From contig LFMX01000022.1 of assembly GCA_001184405.1 (NCBI GenBank), forward strand, positions 1 through 64,000: a stretch of 64,000 bases of DNA, in the 5' to 3' direction. The notes under the pieces were generated by a model. That model ran no database searches. It worked only from the letters and a program-made list of their open reading frames with translations, and was not told the DNA's origin. Origin of the DNA: Candidatus Burkholderia humilis. GTDB taxonomy: Bacteria > Pseudomonadota > Gammaproteobacteria > Burkholderiales > Burkholderiaceae. Of this stretch, positions 40,168-51,913 are shown piece after piece. Position numbers and translations under genes: made by a program. Each line of letters starts with the position of its first letter. The first letter of the stretch is position 1.

Positions 40168-41588
40168 TTGGATTCACTTGCTGTCTTGTACGACGCATCA
40201 TCCGTCACGCTCCATCCTCCGCCCAAAGACCGGTACAACGCCACAGCCGCAAGCGCATGCTCGCGTTTGGCCTGATTGAGCAAATCGGCGGCGCGCAAGT
40301 AAGACGCCTGCGCATCGAGCACATCCAGAAAACTCGCCGCGCCGCCCTTGTAAAGCTGGGTTGAAAGCGTCAGCGATTGATCCGATGCCACGGTCGAATC
40401 GGTCGTGCTGACGAGATCGCTGCGCGTGTCTTCGACGTCCTTCAATGCTTCGAGCATCGTTTGCCGCAAGTGCAATTCGGACTCGCGCATCTTGCTCTCG
40501 TTCTGTTCGATATCTGCCGTGACGCGTCCTCTGCATTGAAGATCGGGCTCGTGGCATTGAGCGCGGCGGAGAAGAGATTGTCGGTCAATGTCGGCAAGCC
40601 GAGATACGACGATGCAAGCAAGCCATCCGTCAAACGCAACGAGAACTTCGGATAGCGCTCTACGCGCGCCACGCCCACTTCCGCCGCGTGCTGCTGCACG
40701 TTGGCATATGCGACGAGCACATCGGGACGGCGCAGCAAGGCGTCGGAAGGAAGCATGTGCGGTGCGCCATCGGCGGGCATCGGAATGACGGCCGCGGGGC
40801 CGGCGTTCGCGAGCATGAGTCGGTCGATCGATTCCGGCGTGCGTCCCGAGTACACGGCGATCAAACTAAACTGATGCTGAATCGTCGCCTGCGCAAGCGG
40901 AATGCGCGATTGCAAATTGCTCAACTGATTCTGTGCGCGTGCGACATCGAGTTTCGTCGACAAGCCGTATTGCAAGCAGCGTTGCGTGAGTTTCAACGCG
41001 CGCTCACGGATTGCCTCGTTGTCTTGCAGAATCTTCAACTCCGCTTGCGCCCATCGCAGATCGACATACGCCGATGCCGTATCCGCCGCCAATGCGAGAC
41101 GTATCTGATCTGCCTGCCGCATGTTCCCGCCCGATCAACTGCGCCTGCGCCGCGAGCAGTTCGAGCCGCTCGCCGCCGAACACATCGGGCGTCCAGCTCA
41201 AGGTCAGACCGATGCCCGCCTGCCGCACATAACCCAAAGGCGGCGGCGTGTTCTGACGTGTATCGGAGGCGAGCGCGTTCGCATCGAGTTGCGGCAACAG
41301 CGCGGCGCGTTTCTGCGTCGTGAGCGCTTGCGCCTGCTTCACGCGTTCGACGGCGGCCTGCACATCGAGGTTGCTATTCAGGACCGATGCAACCAGTTCG
41401 TGCATCACCGGATCGTTGAACTGAGTCCACCAATCAGCAGGATCGGCGTCCTGCTTCGGCACATCGACAAGCCAGTTCGCGGGCGCGGTCGTCTTCACCG
41501 TATCGGGCAGATCGGCGTGCGTCGCGGGCTGCACAGCGCATGCGGCAAGCGACGCCAGCGCAAGTATTTCGACGAGAAGTTTCTTCAT
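40164..41588 (-). pseudogene. RND/MFS efflux outer-membrane lipoprotein (NodT type), frameshifted
   Basis: Start MKKLLVEILALASLAACAV with lipobox LAAC; then WWTQFNDPVMHELVASVLNS and QKRAALLPQLDANALASDTR, the repeated helical barrel of TolC-like NodT proteins. Shifts near 41125 (before RLALAADTASAYVDLRWAQA) and near 40500 (before RESELHLRQTMLEALKDVED) break it. The second repeat TQLYKGGAASFLDVLDAQAS is intact at the end. Usual length about 480. Its adaptor gene upstream is truncated and no inner-membrane pump is present. Confidence 0.9.
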
Positions 41589-41609
41589 GATCGACTCATT
41601 CGATAGATT

Positions 41610-41975
41610 CAATGCGCTTCCGATGAAGGCGGCACGCGCGCTCGATACTTCCGCTTCGGTCTGCGCGAGGCGCGCGTCGTAATCGCGAGAATCGAGCCGC
41701 ACAAGCGTCTGGCCCGCCTTCACGCGCTGGTTGTCCTGCACGAGCACATCGGTTACGAAACCGTTGACCTTCGGCGCGAGCACGGTGACATCGCCGCCGA
41801 CGTAGGCATCGTCGGTGGTCTGAACAAAGCGCAGCACAAGCGCCCAATAAGCCGCCGCCGCAATCAGCACGATACCGACCAGGCCGAGCGCGAGCAGCAT
41901 CCACGGGATGCGGCGCGCGGGCCTCGCCAGCACGGGCGCGGCGGTAGAAGGGAGATTCATCGTAGGAATATTCAT
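41610..41975 (-). pseudogene. EmrA/HlyD-type membrane fusion protein, N-terminal fragment
   Basis: About 105 residues: one N-terminal membrane helix (WMLLALGLVGIVLIAAAAYW), VQTTDDAYVGGDVTVLAPKV (the biotinyl-lipoyl half-motif) and ARLAQTEAEVSSARAAFIG. The rest of the ~400-residue adaptor is deleted and the frame reads straight into the lipoprotein gene. A 4-kb pump gene expected in such operons is absent too. Confidence 0.85.
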
Positions 41976-42048
41976 CGTTTTCAGTGCATATGCACCAAGT
42001 CAATGCGCATTCACGGCATGAGTGAATAACGCAGGCGGCATCAATCGA

Positions 42049-42957
42049 TCATGGTTGCGGCGCAATCTCGGCGGAAAAGCGCACCGCATATTCGACAAAG
42101 GCGCGCACCTTGGCTGGCAAGAGCGCGCGCGTGCTGTACGCGAGGCGAATATCCGTCGTTGCGCCGACGAGCTCATACGCGTCGAGCAGCCTGACGAGTT
42201 GGCCCGCCGCAATCTCGCGCTCGACCTGTACGCTCGGCAACATGCCGATGCCCAAACCCTGCAACACCATCTCGCGATTGAACACGGCGCTGTTCGGCAA
42301 AACGTCGTAGCTGAGCGGCACGACCAGCTCTTCCCCGCCGATACGAAATGTCAGCGCGGGCTTGCGGATCGACGCGGACATCGGCACGAACTGATGATCG
42401 ACGAGTTCGGACGGATGACGCGGCGCGGGTGCGCATCGAGATAGGCGGGACTCGCCACGAGCACTTGCGGAAAGACTTCGAGCTGACGCGTGACGACGGT
42501 GTCCGTGGACAACATTGAACAGCAAAACGATCGCGAGATCGTAGCCTTCGCCAACGAGATCGACGGGCCGCTCGGTCAGCGTCACATCGATGCGCACATG
42601 CGGATGCGCGCGGCGAAAGCTCGCGACGAGTGGCGCGTAGCGGTTCATCATCACGGTCGTATGCGCGACGAGCCGCAGCAAACCGGTCGCTTCAGTAGCG
42701 CGATTCGATGCGCGTTCTTCCATCGCCTGCAATTCGTCGAGCAGACGCGAACAGTCGGTGAAAAAGCGCTCGGCGGTTTCGGTGAGCGAAATCTGACGTG
42801 TCGTGCGATTGAACAAGCGGCTGCCGAGCCGCTGTTCCAGACCGGCAATCGCGCGCGACACCACAGGCGGCGACAGCCCGAGAATATCGGCGGCGCGCGC
42901 GAAGCTCTTGGCTTCGACCACTGTGCAGAAGACGCGAAGGCTCGTGAAATAGTCCAT
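42049..42957 (-). pseudogene. LysR-family regulator with two compensating frameshifts
   Basis: Starts MDYFTSLRVFCTVVEAKSFA with a LysR HTH (RAADILGLSPPVVSRAIAGL). Between about 42510 and 42425 the frame is shifted: the expected stretch (VVTRQLEVFPQVLVASPAYL) is only in another frame. Two opposite indels return it for HPSELVDHQFVP and the rest of the effector domain to 42049. The product would be full length (about 302 residues) with about 28 scrambled residues in the co-inducer pocket. Likely controlled the divergent AhpD-like gene or the efflux operon. Confidence 0.8.
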
Positions 42958-43116
42958 GAGTCGACACTCTACAGCGCTTTTCGTATTTCGCTGCGATTGA
43001 GACGATCGCGCAGTTTGATGAGCCGATCGCGCATGACGCCATGAAGCCGCGCGCCTAAAGTTCATCCCATGCCAAGCAGTCATGCAGCGGCCAACCGATG
43101 AACGAAGGAGCACACC

Positions 43117-43653
43117 ATGTCACGTCTTTCTCAACTGAGCATCAACGAAGCCACCGGCGTTACGGCCGATCTGTTCAACGCGATCAAGAAGGCTGCGGGA
43201 CGCGTGCCGAACGCCTATGCGGGCATCGGCACACATAGTCCTGGCGCGCTGCGCGGCGCGCTCGAAGGCGATGCGATTCTCGCGAAGAGCAGCCTCGAAA
43301 AAGCCGATGTCGAAGCGATCAAACTCGCCGTCAGCGAACTCGCGGGTTGTGGTTATTGTGCCGCGGCGCATACGGTCGTCGGCAAGATGGCCGGTTTGAA
43401 GCAAGAGGAAACGCAGCAAATTCGCGCGGGTGAAGCGACCGACAACGCCAAGCGCGATGCGCTCGTGCGCTTCGTGCGTGAAGTGTCTTCGACGCGCGGC
43501 ACCGTCGATGAACACACGCTCAACGCAGTGCGCGAAGCCGGTTATACCGATGCGCAAGTGGTCGATACGCTCTACGCGATGAGCGTCATCAACTTCACGA
43601 ATCTGTTCAATCGCGTAAACGATACGACGCTGGATTTCCCGGCGCTCGCTTGA
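43117..43653 (+). CDS. AhpD-like carboxymuconolactone decarboxylase family protein
   Basis: 178 residues, intact. Helical alkylhydroperoxidase core with the redox pair ELAGCGYCAAAHTVVGKMAG (CxxC followed by H). AhpD-like proteins reduce peroxides or act as reductant carriers. GGAG precedes MSRLSQLSINEATG. It is divergent from the broken LysR gene, a common arrangement for oxidative-stress genes. Confidence 0.87.
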   Translation: MSRLSQLSINEATGVTADLFNAIKKAAGRVPNAYAGIGTHSPGALRGALEGDAILAKSSLEKADVEAIKLAVSELAGCGYCAAAHTVVGKMAGLKQEETQQIRAGEATDNAKRDALVRFVREVSSTRGTVDEHTLNAVREAGYTDAQVVDTLYAMSVINFTNLFNRVNDTTLDFPALA

Positions 43654-43664
43654 GCGTTCAAGGT

Positions 43665-44404
43665 TCAAGGCTTGGTGAAGCGCTCGACGATGGATGACAC
43701 GAGATCGACCGGCACCGGAAAGACGATCGTCGAATTCTTGTCGCCGGCGATCGTCGTCAAGGTTTGCAGATAGCGCAACTGCATGGCTTGCGGCGCTTGC
43801 AACAGCTTCTCCGATGCCTGCAATTCGCCTTCCGCATGAATGATCTTCGCGCGCCGCTCGCGTTCGGCTTCAGCTTGGCGGGCGATCGCGCGAATCATGG
43901 TTTCGTTGATATCCACGTCCTTGATTTCCACGTTCGATACCTTGATGCCCCACGCATCGGTTTGGGCATCGAGCACGCGCTGGATATCCAGATTCAGGCG
44001 TTCGCGCTCGGACAGCAACTCGTCGAGTTCGTGCTTGCCAAGTATCGCGCGCAAGGTGGTTTGCGCAAGCTGACTGGTCGCTTCGAGAAAGCGCGCGACC
44101 TGAATCACAGCCTTCTCCGGATCGACGACACGAAAGTACACCACCGCATTCACCTTCACGGACACGTTGTCGCGCGTGATGACATCTTGCGGCGGCACAT
44201 CGAACACGACGGTGCGCAAGTCCATGCGCACGACCTGCTGCACGGCCGGAATGATCAGCACGAGTCCCGGCCCTTTCACTTTCCAGAAGCGCCCGAGCAT
44301 GAACACAACACCGCGTTCGTACTCGCGAAAATGCGCACCGCCGACAGCAGAATGATGATGACCAGCGCCAGAATGATGCCGCTGAATCCGAAAGTGAGTC
44401 CCAT
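43665..44404 (-). pseudogene. Slipin/stomatin-like SPFH protein, frameshifted
   Basis: Start [20 protein letters not shown], an N-terminal hairpin helix. A missing C near 44333 (IFREYERG expected) shifts the frame; the SPFH domain [40 protein letters not shown] and [20 protein letters not shown] follows in another frame to 43665. About 247 residues. Partner of the adjacent NfeD in membrane microdomains; both are broken. Confidence 0.9.
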
Positions 44405-44416
44405 GATCTTCACCTC

Positions 44417-45724
44417 TTATCCATTTTCGATGAGCGGCTCGACGGTCAGCGTAAGACCGTGCCTCGCGATCACCCGTACGCGCGCGCCTTGCTGCGGCAA
44501 CTCGCCTGACATCGCGGCCTGCACGCGCCAGCGCTCGCCATGCACTTGCGCCCAGCCGCTTTCGAGCATCACGCCGATACTGCCGAGCATCGCCTCGCTG
44601 CCGCTGACCACGGGCCTTCGCCGCGCATTCAACGTCACGCTCGATACAGTGAACACGAACAGTCCCGTGAACAGCGCGAGCCCCGCGACGAGGCTCATCG
44701 GAATGCCGAAACCGGGTGCATCGGTATCGATCAGAATGAGTGCGCCGATTGCGAACGCCACCATGCCGCCAACGCCGAGCGTGCCGAACATCGGCAGAAA
44801 AATTTCCGCGATCAGAAAACTCAAGCCCAGCACGATCAATCCCAGTCCGACGAAATTGATCGGCAGAAGTTGCAGCGCGAATAAGCCGATCAACAAACAG
44901 ATCCCGCCCGCGACGCCCGGCAGCACGTAACCCGGATTCGCGAATTCGAAGAAGATGCCGTAGATGCCGATCATCATCAGAATGAGCGCGATGCTCGGGT
45001 CCGTGATGGTCGCAAGAAAGCGGCTGCGCCAGTCGGGCGCGAGCGTGACGCGCGGCGCGTTCTTCGTTGCCAGCACAATGTCGCCCGTCGCGATGCGCAC
45101 ATGCCGGCCATCGAGTTTCGTCAGAAGATCGGGAATGTCTGCGGCGATGACATCGATCACTTTCTGTTCGAGTGCTTCGCCCGCCGATAGCGCCACGGCC
45201 TCGCGCACCGCGCGTTCGGCCCATTGCGCATTGCGTCCGCGCAACTGCGCGAGGCCACGAATGTACGCGGCGGCGTCCTGCGTCTGCTTGCGCATTTCCG
45301 TCGATTACGCACCCGACGCTTCTTTCTCCGCGCCGCTCATGCCGAGTTGAATGGGCGTGGCCGCGCCCAGGTTCGTGCCGAGCGCCATCGCCGCGATATG
45401 GCTCGCGTAGAGAATGTAGGTGCCCGCGCTCGCTGCGCGCGCCCCGCTCGGCGCGATATACACGGCCACCGGCACTGGCGAGGCGAGCATGGCCTGGATG
45501 ATCTTTCGCATCGACAGATCGAGGCCGCCGGGTGTATCGAGTTCGAAGATGGCGAGTTGCGCGTGTTCATCGGCGGCGCGCGCGAGCGATCGCACGACGA
45601 AGTCCGCGCTCGCCGGGCCGATCGCGCCTGACAGCGGAATGACGACGACCGGCGCGTTGGCGGCGTCCGCGCGCGCTGCCAACGCGAGGATCACGAAGGC
45701 GCATCGGATAAAAATGGCTTTCAC
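44417..45724 (-). pseudogene. NfeD-family membrane serine protease with in-frame stop
   Basis: GTG start at 45724 overlaps the previous gene's stop. Signal peptide, then ClpP-like domain: [40 protein letters not shown] and [20 protein letters not shown] with the catalytic Ser. TAA at 45305-45307 interrupts [18 protein letters not shown]; the frame is otherwise unbroken to four membrane helices ([17 protein letters not shown] onward) and a C-terminal OB domain (GQ-rich [17 protein letters not shown]). About 435 codons. One nonsense change only. Confidence 0.9.
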
Positions 45725-46197
45725 GGCTGCACCGTCATGCGATCGATGACGCGTTCGACATCGACCGTTTCGCTCAGCGCCGAGACGAAATGCGCGCGGT
45801 CGAAATCGCGCGTCACGCAACCATCGATATAAATGAAGCGGCGTTGCAACGTGAGCCACAGGCTCGTTTTCTCGCGCCACTGCATCGACGCATTGAGCGA
45901 ATTCAGCCGCCGCGTCACGCTTTCGGCGATCTCCTTGTCGTAATCATAGCTGTTCGAGAGCCGGCAGCGCCCCGCGATCCAGCAGCTATTGCCGCGTTCA
46001 ATGCAGTAATGCGCTTCGCCGAGCCATTCCTGTTGGGTTTCGAACGGACCGCGCGGCGCGGCGCAGTGCGCGACGGCGCTCGAGATGTGCATGAACGGAT
46101 CGTTGCCGCGATTGATGCGCGCTTCATCCTCCGCCCATGCATTCAGCGCCATCAGCATCAACACGGCCAGCCATCGCGATACGGTTGAATCTTTCAT
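45721..46197 (-). CDS. Exported BON-like protein upstream of NfeD
   Basis: 158 residues, intact: signal peptide MKDSTVSRWLAVLMLMALNA to AWAED, a Cys-containing middle (HYCIERGNSCWIAGRCRLSN), then VTRRLNSLNASMQW and FIYIDGCVTRDFDRAHFVSA, which resembles a BON phospholipid-binding domain. Its stop overlaps the NfeD start, so the pair with slipin formed an operon. Four Cys in the middle may form disulfides. Role unproven. Confidence 0.65.
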   Translation of the reverse strand: MKDSTVSRWLAVLMLMALNAWAEDEARINRGNDPFMHISSAVAHCAAPRGPFETQQEWLGEAHYCIERGNSCWIAGRCRLSNSYDYDKEIAESVTRRLNSLNASMQWREKTSLWLTLQRRFIYIDGCVTRDFDRAHFVSALSETVDVERVIDRMTVQP

Positions 46198-46297
46198 TGC
46201 GCGCGCCTATCGACGAGTGCGTTTCTTCAAGAATATGCCGTGATTCAGATGCGACCAAGCCGGTAGACTGAGTGTTCATGCTTTCATGGAGACCGAC

Positions 46298-46687
46298 ATG
46301 AAACAGACACTCACTCATCTGACCATCGCGACCGGTATCGATCAATGGATCGACTTGCAGGACATCCGCACCGGGCTGCTGACGCTGTTTTGCCGGCATA
46401 CGTCGGCGTCGCTGCTGATTCAGGAAAACGCCGATCCCGACGTGCGCACGGACCTCGAAGCGTATTTCGCGGCCGTCGCGCCGGAAGCGCCGGGCCGTTA
46501 TGTCCACGACACCGAAGGCCCGGACGACATGCCCGCGCATCTGCGCACGGCGCTCACGACCGTGCAGCTTTCGATTCCCGTCGAAGCCGGGCGCATGGTG
46601 CTCGGCACGTGGCAAGGCATTTACGTGTTCGAGCATCGCACGGCGGAACATCAGCGCGAACTCGTCTTGCATCTGATAGGCGAGTGA
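46298..46687 (+). CDS. yjbQ: YjbQ-family protein
   Basis: 129 residues from ATG at 46298, which has GGAG at correct spacing (the ATG at 46286 has none). Family motifs TLFCRHTSASLLIQENADPD near 40 and RMVLGTWQGIYVFEHRTAEH near 105 are present, with the His and Asp/Glu residues conserved. YjbQ (UPF0047) shows weak thiamine-phosphate synthase activity in E. coli; its real role is unclear. Intact, same strand as the carbamoyltransferase gene 37 bases on. Confidence 0.9.
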   Translation: MKQTLTHLTIATGIDQWIDLQDIRTGLLTLFCRHTSASLLIQENADPDVRTDLEAYFAAVAPEAPGRYVHDTEGPDDMPAHLRTALTTVQLSIPVEAGRMVLGTWQGIYVFEHRTAEHQRELVLHLIGE

Positions 46688-46724
46688 CCTAATATACGCT
46701 CCGCGTACATTCTGGAGCGGAACG

Positions 46725-48005
46725 ATGAGCCAACAACAGACAGTCCTTCGCGACGCCATACGGCGTCTGAACATGACCCGCGATACGTTCGCATCGCGCA
46801 TCGGCGTGTCGAGACGGGCGCTCGATACGTGGCTGTTGCCGGATGAATCGCCGGAATCGCGCACCATGCCGGAAATCGCTGCGCGCTATGTCGGCGAGAT
46901 TCTGGGCGGCATGCCGGAAGGCGGCCTGAGTTCCGCTACGCAGAGCGTACATGCCGACATCAGCTTCGAAGGCCGCCCGCAGTTGGTATCGATTGACCAG
47001 TTTTCGCGCGAATCCGCCGAAGCGCTGTTCCGCACGGCCGACATGATGCAGCCCATCGCGCGACGCCGGAAAATCACGCGCGTGCTCGAAGGCGCGGTGC
47101 TCGCCAATCTGTTTTTCGAGGCGAGCACGCGCACGCGCGTGAGTTTCGGCTCGGCGTTCTGCCGCCTGGGCGGTTCGGTTTGCGACACGACCGGCTTCAC
47201 GTTTTCGTCGATGGCGAAAGGCGAATCTATCTACGACACGAGCCGCGTGATCAGCGGCTACGCGGACGCGATCGTCGTGCGGCATCAGGAACAAGGCTCG
47301 GTCGCGGAATTCGCGCGCGCGACCAACATTCCGGTCATCAACGCGGGCGACGGTCCGGGCGAGCATCCGAGTCAGGCGCTGCTCGATCTCTACACGATTC
47401 AACGCGAGTTCTCGCGGCTCGGGAAAATCGTCGACGGCGCGCATATCGCGATGGTCGGCGATCTGAAATACGGCCGCACCGTGCATTCGCTCGCCAAGCT
47501 GCTTTCGCTTTACAAGGGCCTCAAATTCACGCTCGTTTCACCGAGTTCGCTGGAAATGCCCGCGCATATCATCGAGCGTATTGCGCGCGGCGATCACGTG
47601 ATCGAGCAGACGACGGACTTGCACGCGGGGCTCGTTGGCGCGGACGTCGTGTATGCAACGCGCATCCAGAAGGAGCGCTTCGCGGACGAATCGATCGAAG
47701 GCTATACGCCGGACTTTCAGATCAATCAGGCGCTCGTCGATGCCACCTGCGGACGCGATACGCTTATCATGCATCCGCTTCCGCGTGACAGCCGTCCGGG
47801 CGCAAACGATCTTTCCGTCGATCTGAACCACGATTCGCGCCTTGCCATCTTTCGGCAAACTGACAACGGCATTGCGGTTCGCATGGCGATCTTCGCGACG
47901 CTGCTCGGCGTCGAACATCAGGTGCGTCATTCGATGCGCGATGCCGCGTGGGAATCGCCGGCATCGATCGGACCGGACGATGCCGTATTTCAAGGCTTCG
48001 ATTGA
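46725..48005 (+). CDS. Aspartate carbamoyltransferase with N-terminal HTH-like extension
   Basis: 426 residues, intact; longer than the ~310 of catalytic PyrB. The first ~75 residues (RDAIRRLNMTRDTFASRIGV, SRRALDTWLLPDESPESRTM) look like an XRE-type HTH. The carbamoyltransferase part follows: ANLFFEASTRTRVSFGSAFC (carbamoyl phosphate site), VINAGDGPGEHPSQALLDLY and MHPLPRDSRPGANDLSVDLN (HPLP, aspartate type). Enzyme of pyrimidine synthesis, possibly a regulatory form. SD GGAG precedes the start. Whether a second, normal PyrB exists lies outside the window. Confidence 0.87.
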   Translation: MSQQQTVLRDAIRRLNMTRDTFASRIGVSRRALDTWLLPDESPESRTMPEIAARYVGEILGGMPEGGLSSATQSVHADISFEGRPQLVSIDQFSRESAEALFRTADMMQPIARRRKITRVLEGAVLANLFFEASTRTRVSFGSAFCRLGGSVCDTTGFTFSSMAKGESIYDTSRVISGYADAIVVRHQEQGSVAEFARATNIPVINAGDGPGEHPSQALLDLYTIQREFSRLGKIVDGAHIAMVGDLKYGRTVHSLAKLLSLYKGLKFTLVSPSSLEMPAHIIERIARGDHVIEQTTDLHAGLVGADVVYATRIQKERFADESIEGYTPDFQINQALVDATCGRDTLIMHPLPRDSRPGANDLSVDLNHDSRLAIFRQTDNGIAVRMAIFATLLGVEHQVRHSMRDAAWESPASIGPDDAVFQGFD

Positions 48006-48104
48006 TGCGATTTTTATACGCGACGCGCATGTCTTGATGTGTCGTTGACATGGCCCGCCGTATGCTCTATCACCAATGACAGATGGAGCAACATCATGGA
48101 TATG

Positions 48105-48752
48105 TCACTCGCGTGAGTCGCCGGCCGCAAGGCGCACAACGATGGCTTTCACGGCGCATGTCAGCGCGTACGTGTGCTGACGTGACGCGGCCTTGCCATC
48201 CTGACGAATCGCGCCTGCGAGCAGCAAGGTCTGATCGCCCATCGTCTGGCCGCGACGTTGCGCATAAGGCGCGATCAGCTTGAAGGGATCGGCATGCTTG
48301 AGATCGGCATCGTCGATGCGCATCGCGCTGTACACGTGACCGCGCAAACGTACGGGCAGCGGCTTCCATTCTTTGCCGATCGACGGGCCAACTTCGCGCA
48401 GCGTGCGCACGACGTCGGGCGCGAGGCAATCGATATGAATATGCAACTGGTTCTGCGTGCGCGCGCTTGCCACGCGGCGTACCAGTAATTCGGCGCATTC
48501 GGTTCAAGCAGTTCAGGACTTTCGATACCGCTCACGCGCGTCGTCGGAATCAGCAGATATTGCGCGGCACCGACGATATCTTTGAGCACCGCATAACCGC
48601 CCGCGAGATTGACGTCGGCTCACGTGTGCGCCTTCGGCTGCGGGCTCGCAATAGTCGTGAACGATATTCCACAGCGCGTTCGGATTCGCCGCGGCGATGA
48701 GCGGCGCGCATGCAAAGAGCGCCGCGAGATGAAGTTTGAGAGCGAGTCGCAT
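48105..48752 (-). pseudogene. CDP-diacylglycerol diphosphatase, frameshifted
   Basis: Start MRLALKLHLAALFACAPLIA (signal or anchor helix) at 48752, then NPNALWNIVHDYCEPAAEG. Shifts near 48610 (before LKDIVGAAQYLLIPTTRVSG) and near 48470 (before QNQLHIHIDCLAPDV) split it over three frames. The HIT-like catalytic HxH of Cdh (NQLHIHIDC) and NYWYAAWQAR are both recognisable. It hydrolyses CDP-diacylglycerol to phosphatidate and CMP. End at 48105. Confidence 0.87.
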
Positions 48753-48818
48753 CGGCAGGATGGGTTTGAGGCAAAACACAGAGCCTGCCGGATTATGCTT
48801 GCAAACGCGTGAAAGCAC

Positions 48819-50408
<1,590 letters not shown>

Positions 50409-50409
50409 A

Positions 50410-51892
50410 TTAAGCCCGCAGCATGCTCGCACGAGCACTACCCCGAAATCTCATCCAAGCACCATATACAAGCGCCACAAGCACAAGCCCCACAAACCAA
50501 GCATACGTGTAAAGCGTATTAAAAAACCCCGGCACTCCCGGAAACGAAGCCGGAAACGCCGTATGCAGAAACCCGGGCAAATTGGGCAGCACCCCAACAA
50601 CAAGCGCAACGACAGCAGCAACATTCCACCCACCCGTGTACGAGTACTCCCCGTTCTCATCAAAGAGCTCACGCTGATCCAGCCGCGTCCCGCGAATCAA
50701 AAAGTAATCGACCATCAAAATCCCGGCGACAGGTCCGAGCAACGCCGAATAGCCCACCAGCCAGGTAAAGATATACCCCTGCGTGGTCGCAAGAATCTTC
50801 CACGGCATCGTGACGATGGCGATCGTCGCCGTAATCATCCCGCCCGCGCGATAAGAAATCCCCTTCGGCCAGAGACTCGAAAAGTCATAAGCAGGCCCGA
50901 CAAGATTGGCAGCAAGATTGCAGCACATCGTATCCAGCGTGAGAATGATGAGCGCAATACCCACGCCGATGCCCGTCATGCGGCTCGTCAGATCGATCGG
51001 GTCCCAGATGGCCTTGCCGTAGATCACGACCGTCGCCGATGTCACCACCACCGAAATCACGGAAAGCAAAACCATCGGCACCGGCAAGCCGATCGATTGT
51101 CTAATCACCTGATCGCGCTGCGAACGTGCAAAGCACGTGAAGTCGGGAATGTTCAGCGCTAGCGTCGCCCAGAAGCCGACCATCGCCGTAAGACCGGGCC
51201 AGAATGTGGCCCAAAACATGCCCTCTTTCTTGCCGCCCGCGACGAACTGCGACGGCGCGGAAAGCATCGAACCGATACCGCCCGCTTTCGTTGTCGCCCA
51301 CCAGACGAGCGCAACGCACATCACCACCTTGATCGGCGCGGACCAGCTTTCGAGCCAGCGGATCGAATCGGTGCCGTGCCAGATGAAGTAAAGCTGCAGC
51401 GCCCAGAAGACGAGAAAGCACGCGAGCTGCCCGACCGATATATCGAGCATGGGCAGCGCCGCGCCGCGCGTTGCCGGTGAGGATATTCAAAAATGTATAG
51501 ATGGCGCTACCGCCTAACCAAGTTTGTATATCGTACCAGCCGCATGCGACGATCGCGCGCAACAACGCAGGCAACTTCGCGCCCTGCGTGCCGAACGACG
51601 AACGCACGAGCACCGCATACGGAATGCCGTGCTTCGCACCCGCATGACCGATGAGCAGCATCGGCACGAGCACGATAATGTTGCCGAGCAATACCGTCGC
51701 CACTGCCTGCCACGGCGACATGCCCTGCTCAGTCAAGCCTGCTGCCAACATATACGACGCAATGTTCATCACCATGCCGACCCACAGTGCCGCGAAGTGA
51801 TACCACTTCCATGTGCGCTACGCCGGACCGGTCGGCGCGAGATCATCGTTATACAGACTGCTCGCTTCCACGTCGTGCGTTGTCTGCTTCAT
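50410..51892 (-). pseudogene. NCS1-family nucleobase/allantoin permease, amber and frameshift
   Basis: Twelve-helix cation symporter-1 protein. Starts MKQTTHDVEASSLYNDDLAP; TAG at 51818-51820 stands in TGPA/RTWKWYHFAALWVGM (probably CAG, NCS1 signature RTWxxY). Helices continue (MNIASYMLAAGLTEQGMSPW, QTWLGGSAIYTFLNIL) to a frame change near 51450, then LDISVGQLACFLVFWALQLY to SARASMLRA. GPAYDFSSLWPKGISYRAG and PVAGILMVDYFLIRG are intact. Presumed uracil/thymine importer for the pyrimidine cluster. Confidence 0.9.
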
Positions 51893-51913
51893 CGGGTCTG
51901 CTCCAGTGGTCGT

